Of a stretch of DNA of 64,000 nt, positions 1 through 11,342 are shown one piece after another. Origin of the DNA: Megaustenia siamemsis. Lineage: Eukaryota; Mollusca; Gastropoda; Stylommatophora; Ariophantidae. A model generated the notes under the pieces. That model made no database searches. It worked only from the letters and a program-made list of their open reading frames with translations, and had not been told where the DNA came from. The stretch's first letter is position 1. Each line of letters opens with the position of its first letter. Made by a program: the position numbers and the translations under genes. The stretch spans positions 39,491,917-39,555,916 of the forward strand of contig JAVIAB010000160.1 of NCBI GenBank assembly GCA_032433765.1, given 5' to 3'.

Positions 1-400
1 CACACCACCCCTCCCGGGATCCGTGAAGTAGTAACAGTTGTTCCGCGAAGACTTTTATTTTACAGCAAAATGGAAAGAGACAAGGAATTAATGAAAGCAC
101 AAAATAACATGAATCGAAAAAAATATAAGATAGTTTGAATTGAAGTTGAATCCTGGAGGTCCGCGACTACAAAACGTATTTAAAGGGTTTCCACAGTAAA
201 GAAGGTTTGAGAACCGATGAAATAGAGTATTCAGAGGAGCTATTATAGTACGCAAGCCTGTTACAAGATACTATTATAAAGGGCGTGAGCCTGCCCTGTT
301 ACAAACAGTGCAATAGACTTGTAACAATTGTTGCCGTGGCCTTCAGCCATGGGCGGCAAACACAACGAAAACATTTGTGTGTGTGTATATATATGTGAGT
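1..400. other. Unassigned AT-rich DNA
   Basis: No open frame or recognisable element is seen. The stretch ends in a short TG/TA-rich run at about 376-398, just before a SINE. Confidence 0.4.
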
Positions 401-660
401 GGGAGCCGCGATAGCTCAGTTGTTAGTGAACTGGACTACAAAGGACAAGAGGTAGGGATCGATCCCAACCGACGGCTTCCGGTTCACCCAGCCTTTAATG
501 GGTACCGGATTTTTTTCTGCGAAAAGTAAAGCGGCATGGGCGTAATGCCGACCACATTACCCCATAAATCAAATGCCGAAGGTCTGTAAAATTTATGGTC
601 ACTAACACCATATTCCCTATACGCCACTTGGCGTGACAGGGGTACTTTACTTTTTTTTTA
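401..660 (+). repeat. tRNA-derived SINE, family S1, copy 1
   Basis: The head resembles a tRNA gene: an A-box-like tagctcagttgttag at about 412 and a B-box-like segment near 457-467 (atcgatccc). These are the internal RNA polymerase III promoter elements expected of a tRNA-derived SINE. The body runs through a shared core (gtaaagcggc, then the accacattacccc and ctatacgccacttggcgtgac blocks) and ends in ctttac followed by a T run. The same unit of about 255 bp recurs at 5486, 7107, 35595 and 40249 and in truncated form elsewhere, so it is an interspersed family and not a tRNA gene. Confidence 0.85.
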
Positions 661-770
661 AAATATATGTAAGTGAGTGTGTGTTTGTGTGTGTATGTGA
701 ATATTTCAGTGTGCACTTGTGTGTGTTTGTGTGAGAGTGTATGCGTGTATGTTTGTGTGTGTGTCGCGCT
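661..770. repeat. GT-rich microsatellite
   Basis: An imperfect (GT)n/(TGTG)n tract follows the SINE T-run. The open frame on the opposite strand, rich in His and Thr, is a by-product of this low-complexity DNA. Confidence 0.8.
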
Positions 771-889
771 CACCCGTTAATGACGTTCGGGTTACAAATG
801 CCACAATGTAACAAATGATGCTCTGCCAGATATTGCGGCTTCAACAATTAACCCTGTTATGACAAGTAACATACCGCTTGGAAAAAAAA

Positions 890-1130
890 AAAAAACTACC
901 CCACGGTCGACCCAGCCGTTGGCAGAAATGGGTACCAGTGTATCACCCTGGGAAGGTGAGGAATGTCGCCTCGCATCGTGAGTTTCCATGCTTGAGGCGA
1001 CACTATCCAGAAATCTCCGAACATTTCTGGATAGGCGGCCGAGCACATATGGGTGGAAACTCGCGTGCTAAGACGGCGGTTCATGTCTCGTACTTTACCT
1101 TTACCATACCGCTTACTGGAGAACTCCAAA
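890..1130. repeat. Imperfect foldback sequence
   Basis: A perfect 12-bp stem (ctatccagaaat at 1003-1014, its complement at 1023-1034) encloses an 8-base loop. The flanks continue as a diverged inverted repeat: gtgagtttccatgc on the left mirrors the sequence around ggtggaaactcgcg on the right. Overlapping open frames on the two strands have similar composition because of the symmetry. It may be a small MITE-like or hairpin element; no target duplication was found. Confidence 0.55.
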
Positions 1131-1269
1131 GTAAGGAGTGATAATCATTATTTAACGGGACAATTCTGTGAAGACGATTACTCGACATTGTCAGACGTAG
1201 AGACAAATCTTATCATGATCATCTATCGTCAATTATATCTGTCTCCATTATTTGCCTTTTAACTAAGAA

Positions 1270-1570
1270 ACTGGCTAAATGAGTAGGTAAATAACTAGTT
1301 AAATTAAATGACTGCTGGACCGAGTAACTAATCAACCATGTAGTTCCCTCATCATCAACATGTGTCATACCGGCTGGCGTAGGCGATCATGTCCTTACAC
1401 CATCTTCTATCTACAGTGCATCGTTACCTAGCTGACTAAATAAAAATAAAAAATTACTGCACCGACTAAGTAACTACTCAACCATGTAGTTAACTAGCTA
1501 ACTAAATACAAAAACTACAGGGACCGACTAATTATCAGCCGTGGAGTTAACTAGCTAACTAAATAAATAA
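1270..1570. repeat. Diverged tandem repeat of about 60 bp, interrupted by a LINE tail
   Basis: Variants of a motif containing accgactaa, accatgtagtt and aactagctaactaaat recur at about 1300, 1450 and 1520. Between them, at about 1350-1427, lies the antisense 3' end of a LINE family (family B here: cataccggctggcgtaggcgatcat), which splits the array. Confidence 0.5.
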
Positions 1571-1689
1571 CTACATTAGTTAATAGCAACAAACCAAATC
1601 CTCTATGTAAGACACTCGTTTATCGCGTCACTTTAAATGATTTCTTTCACATGAGAAATTATAGAACTATCAGTAACACATAACGTCAT

Positions 1690-2961
1690 TTGTGCCCTAC
1701 GATCATTGGCAGAGAGAGGCTTGGAGTTACAGAAAGATCTATATCTATGATTTATTGACTTCACCGAAGCTTTTCATAAGGTCAATCATGAATAGATGAG
1801 CAAAATACTAGAAAATATCAGTGTAGAAACATATATTGAAAACAAGAAACAGCCATCAGACTTCAAAACAAACATGGAGACTATCAACAAATAAGACAAG
1901 GTGTGCAACAGGGACGTGTATTGTCATCAGATCTATTTTCTTTGCACAGCGAAAATATTAAAAAAAAAACAATTGCCAAAAAAAGCTTACCATTAAAGTG
2001 TGTGCGGATAGAGGGGAACAACATAAACAACAGCTGGTATAATCTATTAGATGAATTTGTGATAGAATGTAAACACAAAAGCACCACACTCATCAAAAGG
2101 GCAGAAATTATAACATAAAATAAAACAAAGACACTTGATTATAGAGTAAAACTACGTGGTAAAATCATGAAACAAGCGCATAGATTCGAATACCTGCGAT
2201 CAATAATAACATCAGATGGCTGATGTGCTGTAGAAATTAGAAGCAGGGTAGGACAGGCAAAGACAGAATTCCATCGAATGAAAGACGTCATTTGTAACAA
2301 ATCATTGTTAATTAATGTTAGAAAGCATGACCTAAAGTGCTACATCGAACTACTCCACTATATGGAAGTGAGACAGAGATAAGCAAGACAAAATAAGAAC
2401 ATTAGAGGCAGTTGAGATGTGGTTTATAAGAAGAAATCTACAAATGCCATGGATAGCAAAGATGACAAATGAAGGTTTAAAAAAAGATGAAGCAACCAGA
2501 AATACCATCAGAATCATAGGAAATGATAATCTACATTTGTTGAGCATGTCATGAGAAAAGAATGCGTTGAGAATACTATAACAAAGGGCAGAATTAATGG
2601 AAATAAGAGCAGAGGAAAACCAAAAGAGAAATATTGAACAGCTTATCCCAATGTCAAGCATAAAAGATCATCATCATCATCATCATCGAGTGCCGTCTCC
2701 GCAACGAAGGTTGGCTACCATGGAGCGTCATTCTGATCTGTCTCTTGCTTTGATGGTGCTGGTTGTCATAGGCTGATTTGTTCATCTTTTGATGTTACTC
2801 GTCCATGTTAGTCTTGGTCTGCCTCTGCCTCTTTTACCTTGTAATTTCCCCCAAAAAGATATCCATAAAAGATAACCGACTGACATTATGACATGCATGA
2901 AGGAGAGCTGATCGCCTACACAAACCGGCATGACACCTGATGATGATGATGATGATAATAA
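1690..2961 (+). pseudogene. Degenerate non-LTR reverse transcriptase copy (family B-like)
   Basis: Translated in shifting frames, the segment resembles a LINE reverse transcriptase. Around 1735-1790 is an IDFTEAF-like motif corresponding to the IDYTKVFD segment of the better copy at 15.0 kb. At 2130-2660 come the thumb and C-terminal pieces (RFEYLRS, then a FIRRN-like segment, then the GRI-like basic segment). The coding end at about 2655 is followed by a separate insertion at 2669-2863, after which the 3' end resumes (gatcgcctac...cggcatgacacc) and closes in (GATGAT)n near 2940-2961. Stops and frameshifts are frequent, so it is not functional. The RTE-type assignment is tentative. Confidence 0.65.
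2669..2863 (-). mobile_element. Truncated LINE 3' end (family C) with target duplication
   Basis: The antisense 3' end of family C (tail catcatcatc, then gagtgccgtctccgc) sits inside the reverse transcriptase relic above. The flanking 10-bp direct repeat cataaaagat (2659-2668 and 2864-2873) is a target-site duplication, so this insertion is younger than its host copy. Related copies lie at 13875-14145, 29985-30079 and 42556-43135. Confidence 0.75.
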
Positions 2962-4117
2962 ATAGCCGTTAATATTTCACCATTCCATTACTCAAACAAA
3001 ACCAGCGAAATAAAAAAAAATGAGCTAACACAAATTTATCGTAATTAACATTGAGTTATTGAGTTATTTGCGGGTCATCATCATTGACTCATTTAACATA
3101 ATTAACATTTTAACGTAATTAGCCCTCAATCAGACTACTTATATCATTTCTACAAAAAGATCTATTACTAGTAATCCAAGAACGTTAATTCACTATTATT
3201 GTTGTTAAAGCGAAACAATGTTGACAAGTCGCTGTTTGGATCAACCTTGACACGTCAAACATGTAGGATATATTTGTTCTTGTTTGTATTGTTAGTCAAA
3301 GAAACCAACCAATCAATCAAGCCAGCTAGTTAGCCAGTCAACTAACATACTAATCTACTATCTAAGTTATAAACTGTCACATTAAGTGTTATAATTATTC
3401 AAAATCGCTGAGAATTAGTTTATGATGAAGCAAATAGTAATCCGGTTGATGCGGCCGGCCTAGATATCTGCGTGGTCGAATTTGATTCAGGACCAGCGAC
3501 ATTTCTGCTGTAGTGTTTTTTTTTTTTTTCAAATAATTCTTTCTGGCTTGGATTTTCGCTTGTGGAGACAGCCTTAGTCCTGTCGAATTCTCCTGATCAC
3601 AAAATCAACATTGTTTTGGCGACTGCGCACTGAGATATTGCTGCAGGCGACTAGCCGTGGAGTGTTGTGTATCGGTACCAGGTCCTGGATTGCCCTGGGA
3701 CAAGATGATGTCTTTTTCGAGTGCAAATTTGACACCAGCTGGACTGCGGTCTCATCGAGTATTCTTAATTTGTTAGGGCAGCGATTATTGTTGTGGCATA
3801 TTCACTGGTCATGAGGTACACACAAATTTGTCTCTAGCGCGTGGGAGATTGTACTGCCCGTGACGGCGACCTGGAAATGGTCACTATGAGCTGTGCGCCA
3901 TTTGTGCAGAGTGCAGCTCTACAATAGAACAGTGTCAAAGTAATGCGCTCCATTTTCACGGAACGCAATGCGTTCAATTGAACAGCATGAGGAATCGAGA
4001 TGGAACGTGGTAGTTGGAATGGGAACTGAGCAGATAAGGGAATACCTCGCCTGCATTGAAGCAATTCCGTTCTAAAGTCTAAGATAGCAATCGCAATCGA
4101 CTTTTTGGAAACGCATC
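2962..4117. other. Unassigned DNA with one LINE tail
   Basis: At 3050-3092 is a short antisense match to the 3' end of the RNase H LINE (gttattgagttatttgcgggtcat), ending in the same gagttatt tail. The rest is AT-rich. A 12-base T run at about 3519-3530 follows a tRNA-like head that I could not classify. No credible gene was seen. Confidence 0.4.
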
Positions 4118-4690
4118 ATCATCATCATCAAGTGCTATGCCTGCAGGCATAGGTGATCATTTATTTTCACAACTTTCGATCTCGACAGTTATTTAACATT
4201 TCTGTTGTTCACCTTCTACTAAGCCATTCTTTTAAGCTGTCTTGTAACTTTCCTCTTTGCTTCCCTCTATCTCTTCGTCCCACTAATTTTTACAGTTGTC
4301 ACAATATATTCCAGCTGTTCCCTTCTCATTACATGGCCCAAAAAAATGATCATTATTGCTTCCTATTTTGGAAACTAGCTCTCTTTTTGCTTTGGCCTCT
4401 TTCAAAACGTTTTCATTATTCTTCTTAGTTGCCTATGGTATTCTCAACATTTTTTCTGTAAAACACATTTCTTCCGGTGATTTTCTTGTCTGTTTTCCTT
4501 TGTCCGTGAATCACATACATATGTTAAGTCTAGATTCACACAACATTTTAGAACCCTTTTTCCTGTACCTATTGTCAAAAATGGATTGCACGGTATCTTC
4601 CTCATATTTTGGAAAGCTGCTTTTGCCTGAACTATTCTGCATCTCACCTCTGTTGTACATCTACCATCTGAGATTAACATTGTTCATTTG
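4118..4690 (-). pseudogene. LINE family A, 3' part, antisense
   Basis: Reading leftwards, the segment encodes the reverse transcriptase C-terminal region (RCRIVQAKAAFQNMRKI, near 4600-4650) down to the terminal segment and a (GATGAT)n tail at 4118-4130. It is 5' truncated near 4690 and carries several stops and frameshifts. Copies of this family occur at 14.64, 15.0, 30.36, 35.37, 40.0 and 61.43 kb. Confidence 0.75.
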
Positions 4691-5485
4691 AAACGCATAG
4701 GAAACAGCTATCAGTGAAAAGAAAAAACAGATAAATAAGATGTAGAATAATTAGAATGAAACAAATCGCGGTTAGAGAAATATTTCGAACCAGTTCAAAT
4801 TCAATATACACCGAAGACGAATAAACTCCATTATACGATGTCTATCACTTTGCACGTATTGCATTCCGTGTATAAAAGCACGGTATAGAACGTATACCAG
4901 GTGAAAGTATGCAGCTATTCTGGTATCGTGCAAGCGTCATTTTATGCCCCAATCTATCTCTGGCACATTGTACATTAATAAAAGAAAAAAATAGAGAATC
5001 ACGTGGTTTGAATCTCTTCTTACCATTTTGTTGTTCGATACAAAAGAGGAAATGCACATGCCGTCTCCAGATTAATTACTGTTGGTGCTTACAAATGAGT
5101 GATAGTTTATGCTCTTTTCATCCTTTTTTTTTATTCTCTTCGTTCCTCATCTAACTTACAGCGTCGATGAAACGATGGAATTAGAAGGAAAGGACACAAT
5201 TTATGATTCCAGTATAGAAGCGTTGGGGTTAAATAAAAGACATCCTGTTCAAAGCCTGGATTTTTCTATTTTCTGACTGTATCATAGCTTTTGTTAATCC
5301 TTGTTGATGTGCATATAAACAACCACTCACAACAAGAACGAAGTGGAAAGTGATCAGAATGGACAAAATTAGAAATGAAAGAACAGAGACACAAATCTGC
5401 ATCGAATCAATATTAAATTACAAAGACAATAAATAACTTGATCAGCCTATCTAGAGAGAATACTTTGTGATGATATTACCAGTGG
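4691..5485. other. Unassigned AT-rich DNA
   Basis: Short open frames on both strands overlap one another and have no recognisable motif. I see no gene. Confidence 0.4.
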
Positions 5486-5742
5486 GGAGTCGCGACAGCT
5501 CAGTGGTTAGTTAACTGGACTACTGAGGACAAGAGGTATGGTTCGATCCTGATCGACAGCTTCAAGGTTCACCCAGCCTTAAATGAGAACCAGATTTTTT
5601 TTGTGTGAAATAAAGCGTTCCAGGCGTAATAATGATCACATTACCCCAAGAATCATGCGCCGAAGGTCTATAAAAATGATGGTCAATAACACCATATTCC
5701 CTATACGCCACTTGGCGTGACGGGGCTCTTTACTTAATTATA
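5486..5742 (+). repeat. tRNA-derived SINE, family S1, copy 2
   Basis: Full-length copy with A box (cagctcagtggttag) and B box (ggttcgatcct). It is bounded by a 9-bp direct repeat taccagtgg (5477-5485 and 5743-5751), a likely target duplication. Confidence 0.85.
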
Positions 5743-5751
5743 TACCAGTGG

Positions 5752-6424
5752 CTCCAAAAGAATCCGTCGCGGCTCCCAGGGGGCGTCACTCCAAGGATAT
5801 TGTCGTGTGTTTAATCAGGGGAGTAAATCCATGTAGGCTTACGTGTTTTTTTTTTTCAGTACATACATAAGTTTCTACAGGATAACATTAATTATGTGGT
5901 CATTTATTCTCTATTATAACCTCTCAGGGAATTAGGGGGTTATCCGACTTGCCATTGAAACTTTCACGAGGCTTCCGGCAATATATGATCAGCCGAGAAA
6001 TTTACGTCGCGGGTGTTAAAAGTTTGGGAATCACTGCTTTGTATCCATTTAAGGCACACACGGAAATAGCACAGAGCGTAGTAGACTTTAAGTAAGAACG
6101 TGAGACAATATCAGACTCTGCAGCAGCATCACCTGGTAATGCTTGAGACCGTCAGAGGAGAGAGACCAAGAACTGTGTACCTCCCACCGACCCCTAAAGG
6201 TAATAAATAAGAAGGCAGGAATAATAGAGAAAGGATAATATAATTTTTCTATGGTACTTTCAAGTTGATGAGAAGACAGACGCTATAATAAGTTACCTAC
6301 GAGTGATGGGTAGAACAAATGACCTTAACAGAAGTATAAATACATGGCTATCCAGAATGTATGAACTGGGGATAAGTGATAATCAGTGTTGTCAGAACAG
6401 AGCGATATTCTGAACCAATGAGAG
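5752..6424. other. Unassigned DNA
   Basis: Mixed composition without a coherent open frame. Short A/G-rich stretches at 6190-6240. Nothing else is recognised. Confidence 0.35.
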
Positions 6425-6505
6425 GATCTGTCAACCAACACCGAACTGACACAATTAGTCGATGTGTGGGGTGGAACATTTTGAAAAGATCGGAGCACCT
6501 ATAGA
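6425..6505 (+). pseudogene. Remnant of the RNase H LINE 3' end
   Basis: The words gtcaaccaacaccgaactga, aaaagatcggagcacctat and the order between them match the end of the LINE at 47930-48005 (atcaaccaacatagaactgg, ggatctgagcacctatgg). It is diverged and abuts the minisatellite that follows. Confidence 0.6.
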
Positions 6506-7016
6506 TGAGTCCGTCATGCAGCTATGATGAGTCAGTCATGCAGCTATGATGAGTCAGTCATGCAGCTATGATGAGTCCGTCATGCAGCTATGATGAGTCA
6601 GTCATGCAGCTATGATGTGTCAGTCATGCAGCTATGATGAGTCAGTCATGCAGTTATGATGAGTCCGTCATGCAGTTATGATGAGTCCGTCATGCAGTTA
6701 TGATGAGTCCGTCATGCAGTTATGATGAGTCCGTCATGCAGTTATGATGAGTCAGTCATGCAGCTATGATGAGTCAGTCATGCAGCTATGATGTGTCAGT
6801 CATGCAGCTATGATGAGTCCGTCATGCAGCTATGATGAGTCCGTCATGCAGTTATGATGAGTCCGTCATGCAGTTATGATGAGTCAGTCATGCAGCTATG
6901 ATGTGTCAGTCATGCAGCTATGATGAGTCAGTCATGCAGCTATGATGAGTCAGTCATGCAGCTATGATGTGTCAGTCATGCAGCTATGATGAGTCCGTCA
7001 TGCAGCTATGATGAGT
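6506..7016. repeat. 22-bp minisatellite, about 23 copies
   Basis: The unit is tgatgagtcagtcatgcagc plus ta, with a/c, c/t and a/t variants that recur in blocks, so copies have been duplicated several units at a time. Many units contain TGAGTCA, the consensus of AP-1 (bZIP) sites; whether this matters is unknown. Confidence 0.95.
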
Positions 7017-7106
7017 TAAAAGTAAAATATTTTATAATCAAAAGTTTAATTTTATAATTTTATTTTCAAATGGTATATTTTATATATTTATTATAATATT
7101 ATAATT

Positions 7107-7369
7107 GGGGAGCCGCGATAGCTCAGTGGTTAGTGAACTGGACTACAAGGGACAAGGGGTAGGGTTCGATCCCAACCGACGGCTTCCGGGTTCACCCAGC
7201 CTTAAAAATTGGTACCGGATTTTTTTCTGGGAAAGTAAAGCAGCACGGGCGTAAAACCGACCACATTACCCCAAAAATCATGTGCTGAAGGTCTGTAAAA
7301 TATAGGGTCACTAACACCATATTTCCCTATACGCCACTTGGCATGACGGGGGTACTTTACTTTTTTTTA
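7107..7369 (+). repeat. tRNA-derived SINE, family S1, copy 3
   Basis: Full-length copy with A box (tagctcagtggttag), B box (ggttcgatccc), core, and a ctttacttttttt end. It lies in an AT-rich segment just right of the 22-bp array. Confidence 0.85.
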
Positions 7370-7431
7370 TTAACAGATAAGAAGACAACTTTGGCGGTTA
7401 CACAACCGAGAAACAACAGTTATGTTAGCAT

Positions 7432-7545
7432 ATCATCATGATGTGCCATACCGGTTGGCGTAGGTGATCATAACCCTCCACAATCTTCTATCTACAGTGC
7501 ATCGTATCAGTTCTGTTGTTGACTGTTTTGTTAGCATATAGGAAA
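7432..7545 (-). pseudogene. LINE family B 3' end fragment
   Basis: Antisense tail catcatgatgtgccataccg followed by gcgtaggtgatcat and the conserved ctatctacagtgcatcg block, shared with 1360-1427, 38978 and 46400. Confidence 0.7.
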
Positions 7546-7609
7546 ACCTTTACTAACACAAGCAGCGCAAGCAAGAACACTAGCTGGCTGTTCAAACTTT
7601 CACAATCAG

Positions 7610-7960
7610 ATCAGAAGTGGGGTCTAGATGGTCGTGGGGTAAGACGTCGGACTTCTGGACAGTAAGGTCTCGGGTTAAAATTCCGTAGCAGGTGCTGGAG
7701 TTTTTTTACTTAAAATCCATCATTACTTCGTGGATTTACACTCCCCTGGTCATTGAGTAGTGAGATCCGATGTCTAGCCCTATCGGATAATGACGTAAAA
7801 CAGGAGATTCCGTTCACTCGAGCACGCTAAAGAACACTTGGCAGTTAAAAGTCGAGATGAGGAAACTAAAAATTTCCGTTACCAGGGCACAATTGTTAAA
7901 CAAACTATACCCATGCCCAAGTCGGATGTGTCGGGCCGAAAGGCGTAGATATCGCATATT
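7610..7960 (+). repeat. tRNA-derived SINE, family S2, copy 1
   Basis: The tRNA-like head (ggggtctagatggtcgtggg, then gtctcgggttaaaattccg) is followed by a body with tgagtagtgagatccgatgt and ctaaagaacacttggcagtt. The same order is found at 51819, 59435 and 61264 (+) and at 10.3, 35.0 and 39.3 kb (-). Confidence 0.7.
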
Positions 7961-8011
7961 TGCAGTAAATTTGATACGAAACACGTCCACGCCATTTTAA
8001 CGGGTTAACAC

Positions 8012-8383
8012 GGCAGAAGCGCCTGTGACCTGATGTCACTATAGCAGGGTCGGCGCACCATCAGCCGACCAAGACCTAGCAGTTCTACCTCCTCGTGATC
8101 TCCCCTGGAAACAGTCTGCGTCAAACCAGACTGGCTAACAGAAGCTAGGATCGCCGTGTTCCCTGTAGTGGTGGTGTTACTGATATAGAGGACCCACTAT
8201 TGCAGTACCTCTGGTCTGTACAAGTAGTTTCCCAGCATAGCCTGGGACAGATGAACTCCAACTTCTCCGGTAAAAGTCGGGAATGTCACGAAAGCCATTA
8301 CGACCCGCCACATCTTATGAGTCAAAGGGCAACCTGCCCGCATCAACTCGTGGTAATCCGTCAACAACAACGACAACAACAAC
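8012..8383 (+). mobile_element. Retroposed insertion with (CAA)n tail, family not recognised
   Basis: A 372-bp insertion is bounded by the perfect 13-bp direct repeat aacgggttaacac (7999-8011 and 8384-8396). It ends in caacaacaacgacaacaac just before the right repeat, the arrangement expected of target-primed retroposition. It is relatively GC-rich and has open frames on both strands of about 80 codons without known motifs. It could be a SINE or the 3' end of a LINE with a (CAA)n tail. Confidence 0.75.
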
Positions 8384-8447
8384 AACGGGTTAACACAAAG
8401 AAGAGAGACTGGAAGCACGACAGATATGTGCATTGTCAACCCTGCTG

Positions 8448-8590
8448 ATTTTGGTTATTGGTTATGGAAGGCCTCGGTATCACTGCAAACGAATTAAAAT
8501 CCATAATTGCTCAACCGCCCGTGCCAGTGGAATTATCCGAATTACTAACTCATCTCCCAAACAAAGAAAGGAGTTAATAAGGACCTGGCC
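8448..8590 (+). repeat. Interspersed repeat R, copy 1
   Basis: The segment ttggttatggaaggcctcgg, then aattaaaatccataattgc and caaccgcccgtgccagtgg, recurs at 48048-48200 and antisense at 55801-56062. The family is unidentified. Confidence 0.7.
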
Positions 8591-9057
8591 TTATTGTCCC
8601 TGCTGATAATCAACGCGTAGATCGCGTACAAAAAAATAAATAACGCAAATGAAGATAACTACCACAGAACGCTTTTTGCCCCTTAACCAATCATTAATAA
8701 CAACAGAACAACCAATTTAACAGCACCTAAATGATCTGAGAATAGTGTACACGAATCAGATTAATGAAAACTGGTACAGACAAAAAAGAAGCAATGAAAG
8801 AATATGATGCACAAATCTTCACTTTGAACAACATATTAAAATTGGCTTTAAATACTTGTGATTGTGTAATTTAATCCAATGAGAAAATACAATATTTGAC
8901 CACAAATATTGTGAAGCAGATGAATTCATTGGTTACTTGGTTCCAATATTACAGAACAAACATGTAACGTCTAAAATAAAGATGGCAGCATATAACACAA
9001 TATTTCTCTCAGTATTCAGTGTCAAAATACAGGTGAGATGTATAAGAATAACACTGA
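8591..9057. other. Unassigned AT-rich DNA
   Basis: No coherent open frame or repeat match was noticed. Confidence 0.35.
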
Positions 9058-9690
9058 ATTGCGTTATTGAGTTATTAGCGGGTCATTATCGTTACACTCC
9101 GAACATGTCCACAGGTGCTCAGATATCCTTCTCAGCAAGTCCCGCAGTGTCCAGCAACTGACGACTCCAGTTTTTGTGTTGGTTGATAAATCTTCTTATA
9201 CGCCCACTAAGTTCCTCGTTTCTGGCTGTGCCCATCTTAACTCCCATCTCTTTCATCCGAAGGAGTGACGTGGACTCATGGTTGTCGAAGTCCTGTGTCC
9301 TTCCCACTTCCCGGAGGGCATTGATGACTTCCGCACGATCCATTGATTGACCGTCCTCAACAATAACGCAGCTAGCCAGCCTGTCCGCTCTTTTATTTTC
9401 CCGTACTTCCGCATGTCCTGGGACGTAGACAATGGTGACCTTACGTATTTTTTTTTACGTCTGCAATAACTCTAACCATTGCATGCGTACAGAACCCGCT
9501 TCCACATGTTTGTTTCATACTCATCGAATCACTTAGTATGCAGTCGTGAGTGTAGTCTAATACTCTAACCAGACGAATGCCCTGGTCACTGCCATCACCT
9601 CCATCGTCATGCTACTCGTGGTCATAACGTATGAACCACTGTCTTCCTGGACTATTCTGCCTGCCGAGCGTGCTGTAAAACAATGAATGT
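9058..9690 (-). pseudogene. RNase H LINE (I/R1-like), 3' end, antisense
   Basis: The reverse strand encodes the same C-terminus as the long copy at 46.5-48.0 kb: a DRAEVINALREVGRTQDFD segment, then SLLRMKEMGVKMGTARNEE, followed by the shared 3' end (cataatgacc, gctaataactcaataacg). Fragments of the RNase H part (EVMAV-like and LSDSM-like) are present near 9530-9620, with stops and frameshifts. It is 5' truncated near 9690. Confidence 0.8.
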
Positions 9691-10214
9691 GACAATATAT
9701 GAAGAGTATAAATAGTTGGAGTAACACCAGTTTTGAATCATATTAGGAAACAGTAGATCACATGGGTTAGACAAATAACACGATTACCACCATACAGCTT
9801 CCCTGTCTGAGAGTTGTATACTCTGAAGCAATGAAAAAGGGGAAAAAGCAGACCTAGAAAATGATGGATTAATTAAATAGCAAATGTCATGAGTAACCGT
9901 GCAGGATACACACTCTGCAGAGCAATGTCCCGAACTTTTCATTTTGTAACCGAACGCTGAAAGGCAACAGAGGCAGAAGAAGACAAAGACAAATTCGGCC
10001 AGAAAGTGTACATTTTGTCATAGTGTCACAAATTGGAAACACTCCCATATAATATCAGTTTTAAAAATGGGTGGAATGTAGTAGACTCTGAGCACATTCA
10101 CACCACATAAATGCTTCTAAATGTAAAGATTAAAATATTACTTGGGGACTAAAGGCTGACACTGTGTCAATGCCTGCCTCGAACACATTCTCTTCTTGCT
10201 TCACCTCCAGCACA
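9691..10214. other. Unassigned DNA
   Basis: No repeat match or open frame of note. Confidence 0.35.
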
Positions 10215-10695
10215 TGCGTTCTATTGTTGTTGTTGTTGTTGTTTAAGGATCATCATTACTGCACACCGGGTGAACCCATAGGTGCTCCATATTACCCTAG
10301 AGAATCTCGAGAAAATCCGAGGTGAACCCCGACCCATGTTCACTAACTCTGCATCACGGCCTGGGATCGAGTGTTGCTAGGTTTTTGCTTTCAGTTTTGT
10401 CCTAGCAGCGATCACATTTATGGACTACTAAATATGCCCTACTCTTGTCCATTTCAACTGCCAAGGGTTCTTTAACGTACACAAGTGCGGGATCTTCTGT
10501 TTATTGCCGTTATCCGAGAGGCCTAGTCATCGTATCCCACTATTCAAGAGATCAGGGGAGGTAGCCTCACGAAGAAACTACGGATTAATTTTCTCGTTTA
10601 ACAAAAAAAATTTCTACTGCCTACTGTGGGCTTTGAACCCATGTCCTTATTGTCTTGAGGCGGCACCGTGCTACTTGACTACGCAGCCCCCCAAC
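10215..10695 (-). repeat. SINE family S2-like copy, antisense
   Basis: A (GTT)n run at 10215-10240 is followed by a body containing ttaacgtacacaag and cattt caactgccaaggg (the complement of the cttggcagtt block of S2). A tRNA-like head lies at about 10615-10690 (tttgaacccatgtcc, the complement of a B box). Confidence 0.6.
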
Positions 10696-10894
10696 CTACT
10701 ATGGCATAGAATAACAAGACAATTCTATCAGAGAAACTATTTTATTTTGTCGCTAAATCTCCCACAAGGTTGGCACTTTAAGGACTCTATTTTAAAAATA
10801 ATAATAATAATAGTAAAGACAGTAATACTGTAAGTAATATAACGTTGTCTTCTCCGAGTTGTTATTTCTTTAGAGAAGGAGAAATGAAAAAATA

Positions 10895-11060
10895 GATATA
10901 AATTGTATGGTTAAAGATTTAGGTAATTAATGGACGTTTGAACAACGTTTCGGCTCAAAGGGCCTTCAGCAGGAACAAACAAACAACACACACAGATATG
11001 TAAGTTAATCAAATTAGTCCTACATAGCTAACTAATAATGAAGAATCTAACATCAAATAA
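10895..11060 (+). repeat. Interspersed repeat F, copy 1
   Basis: Shares taggtaattaatggacg, acgtttcggctc and ggccttcagcaggaacaaac plus a short CA-rich segment with 16600-16705, 56880-57060 and 57950-58060. No coding content. Confidence 0.7.
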
Positions 11061-11342
11061 TTTGTATTTCTCTTAAGCTTTGTCTTGTCCTGTTCTCTAG
11101 TCATTTCTTTTTCGCTACCGCGTCGAAAATAAAAAAAAAAAATGGTTTTAACAATCCTTTTTTGGTTAACTTCAACGAAGCGCTATCTATGTTCGGCGTC
11201 AGGTATTTTGCTGGTGCATCTTCTGGAAGGACTTTCTCTACTCTTTCTGTTGCCTATTCGGGTGGTTAATGTTCGTTGTGGAATGTTATTTATCGGTGAC
11301 CGCATTACATGTATAATTTACATACTTTTAGTTTGTTGTTTC

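Noticed and set aside
6506..7016. Hammerhead ribozyme motif in the 22-bp array (ctgatgag-like, gagtccgtc)
   Set aside because: The unit reads atgatgagtccgtc but lacks the GAAA half of the catalytic core and the required stems, so the resemblance is superficial.
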